64,000 nucleotides of DNA from Lycocorax pyrrhopterus obiensis (lineage: Eukaryota > Chordata > Aves > Passeriformes > Paradisaeidae): the NCBI GenBank assembly GCA_014706295.1, contig JACSVZ010000002.1:22106757-22170756 (forward strand), read 5' to 3'. The first letter of the stretch is position 1. Each line of letters begins with the position of its first letter. A program made the translations under genes and the position numbers. This document shows, piece after piece, positions 62,601 through 64,000 of the stretch. Below the pieces are notes generated by a model that worked only from the letters and a program-made list of their open reading frames with translations, did not search any database and was not told where the DNA came from.

Positions 62601-64000
62601 AGAGTCAATTGGGAGTTCATTTTTCATTCCTCTGAAACCACTCGGGTCAAACAGCAGTTCTGAAGTCCTGGGTTTATTAGTGCTCTCAGGTCTTCTGGCA
62701 AGACAGACTGGATTCAGATCAAGTGTGAGCCTCTGATTGTATTTCTGTCAAATTAACCATAACACATCACGGTGTTTATGTCAGCTGGTTGCATAAAGAT
62801 GGATGATATCTGATATGGCATGAAATGAGATATATTTAGATAAAAGATACTTGCTCACCACAAATCTCTGCGTTAAAACTATCTTTTGAAAAGAAGATAC
62901 CATTTATAGTGGGAGAAGGTGACTTCATCCCTTTCACTGAGGTGACTGTGTGTACTCTGTGTCTCTAGGCACCCTACAACTAGACATACCATCTGTAGGA
63001 ACCATTGAGTAAGTACAATCAGAGCTGGCTGATGGCACCTTAAATAAAAGACCCCTTCCCACCCAGAAAGGCTTACAGTGCAGGGTAACAGGTCATAAGG
63101 ATTGTAAGTGCATCTCAGTAGATCTGATAACCTTAGTCTTTCACCAGCAGCAAAGCCAATGGAAACATTTCCTCCTTTAGTTCCCTGATTTCTGAGCTCT
63201 GCTCCCAAGCCACTGTATTATGTCAGTGCAACCACCTGAGTGTAGGACTGTATCTACGTTTACTGAAATATAGAAAAAACTCAATTTTCTCTCTGATGCA
63301 GCACAAACAACATCAACATCATTCAAAGGAGGCAGAAGAATCTGCACAAGAATAGGAATAGTTAGCCAGACTAGGTGAAAATGCCTTAGACTAGTTTTGT
63401 CACGAAATAAAACATAGTTTGAACTATTCCCTGAGGCAATAAAGTGCATAGAAGCTTGCTTTGTCTCTTAAAAATTGCCATGCTGTTTTCAAGACTTTGC
63501 AAAAAATTGGTGGGTGAGTAGCCAGAGTGAGAGATTTTGATGACCCGATTATGTTCCTTTAGTGTGCAGAGACTGAGGTAGGTGGAGGAAGCACACCCAG
63601 ACATTGCTACTTGAGGGCTTTTTGCTTACCCAGAAGAGAGAACATAGACAAAAGCACAGTTCTGTAAGTAAACAATAAGCCTGGGACAAAAGTTTGATTT
63701 GCTTACTGTGAGACTTCTGCTGTGTTTTCCTCAGGGATCTAGCCATGCTTCTACAGCATACCTTCATGCAGCACACATGAAAGTTAGCAAAGATAATTCC
63801 TACTCTTACCACTTTCCCTTTGTCTCCTTTTTGTCATACAATAATTTCATTGTGTCCCTTTCCAGCACAAATTCTTTAAATCAAAGCACTGGAATGTGTT
63901 ACTGATGGATGCCTGTGATTACAACTGAATGTGCACTACACAAATATACATGCAGAACATACAGCTCCTCGGAGCCTTTCCAGGCCCATTCTCCAGTTCT
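59671..64000. other. Non-coding stretch, no recognised gene
   Basis: No gene recognised. A frame at 61473-61724 follows a good splice-acceptor look-alike (pyrimidine tract then GTTGCAG) and is open for 83 codons to a TAG, but it matches no family I know. A small TCAAGA tandem run lies near 61.01 kb. Other frames are short and overlap on both strands. Confidence 0.55.

Overview
This 64 kb window looks like nuclear DNA of a bird, most likely a neoavian and possibly a songbird. The basis is the repeats: CR1 LINE fragments of several ages, two ERVL-type LTRs with the typical avian start (near TGTCCTGG) and end (near AAACCACA), and a ~1 kb LTR of a kind I recall from many bird genomes. Family names come from memory and were not searched. 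Base composition is AT-rich, with sparse CpG except for one small patch near 28.03-28.19 kb.

I find no protein-coding gene. The open frames are short (the longest is about 209 codons), overlap on both strands, show no recognisable domain, and several lie inside repeats. I see no rRNA, tRNA, CRISPR or bacterial-type operon. The window reads as intergenic or deep intronic DNA.

Layout: 1-10.5 kb has no recognised element apart from a poly-T run. 10.55-10.68 kb is a minus-strand CR1 fragment. 10.7-25.0 kb is unannotated, with a CA/GA-rich microsatellite at 17.42 kb and a CTCF-like motif at 12.32 kb. 25.03-25.82 kb is an unusual composite LTR element: a plus-strand LTR, a degraded primer-binding site, then an inverted copy of the LTR's own 5' end, all bounded by the 5-bp direct repeat ACAGT. 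28.03-28.19 kb is the CpG-dense patch. 28.72-29.30 kb is a solo LTR of the same family. 29.3-44.4 kb is unannotated, with a few inverted repeats. 45.1-46.3 kb holds pieces of old minus-strand CR1 around a CATC microsatellite. 46.59-47.62 kb is a ~1 kb LTR on the minus strand, followed by a purine-rich tract that may be another retroviral relic. 53.72-54.63 kb has a short tandem duplication and a plus-strand CR1 3' end. 58.39-59.29 kb is a much older, plus-strand CR1-like element with traces of the end of its reverse-transcriptase frame. The rest to 64 kb is unannotated, with an AT-rich self-complementary tract at 59.5 kb.

The most interesting item is the composite LTR at 25.03-25.82 kb. Both outer ends are the U3 end of the same LTR, facing each other in inverted orientation, and the flanks carry a matching 5-bp target duplication. 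That suggests the rearranged molecule integrated as one unit.
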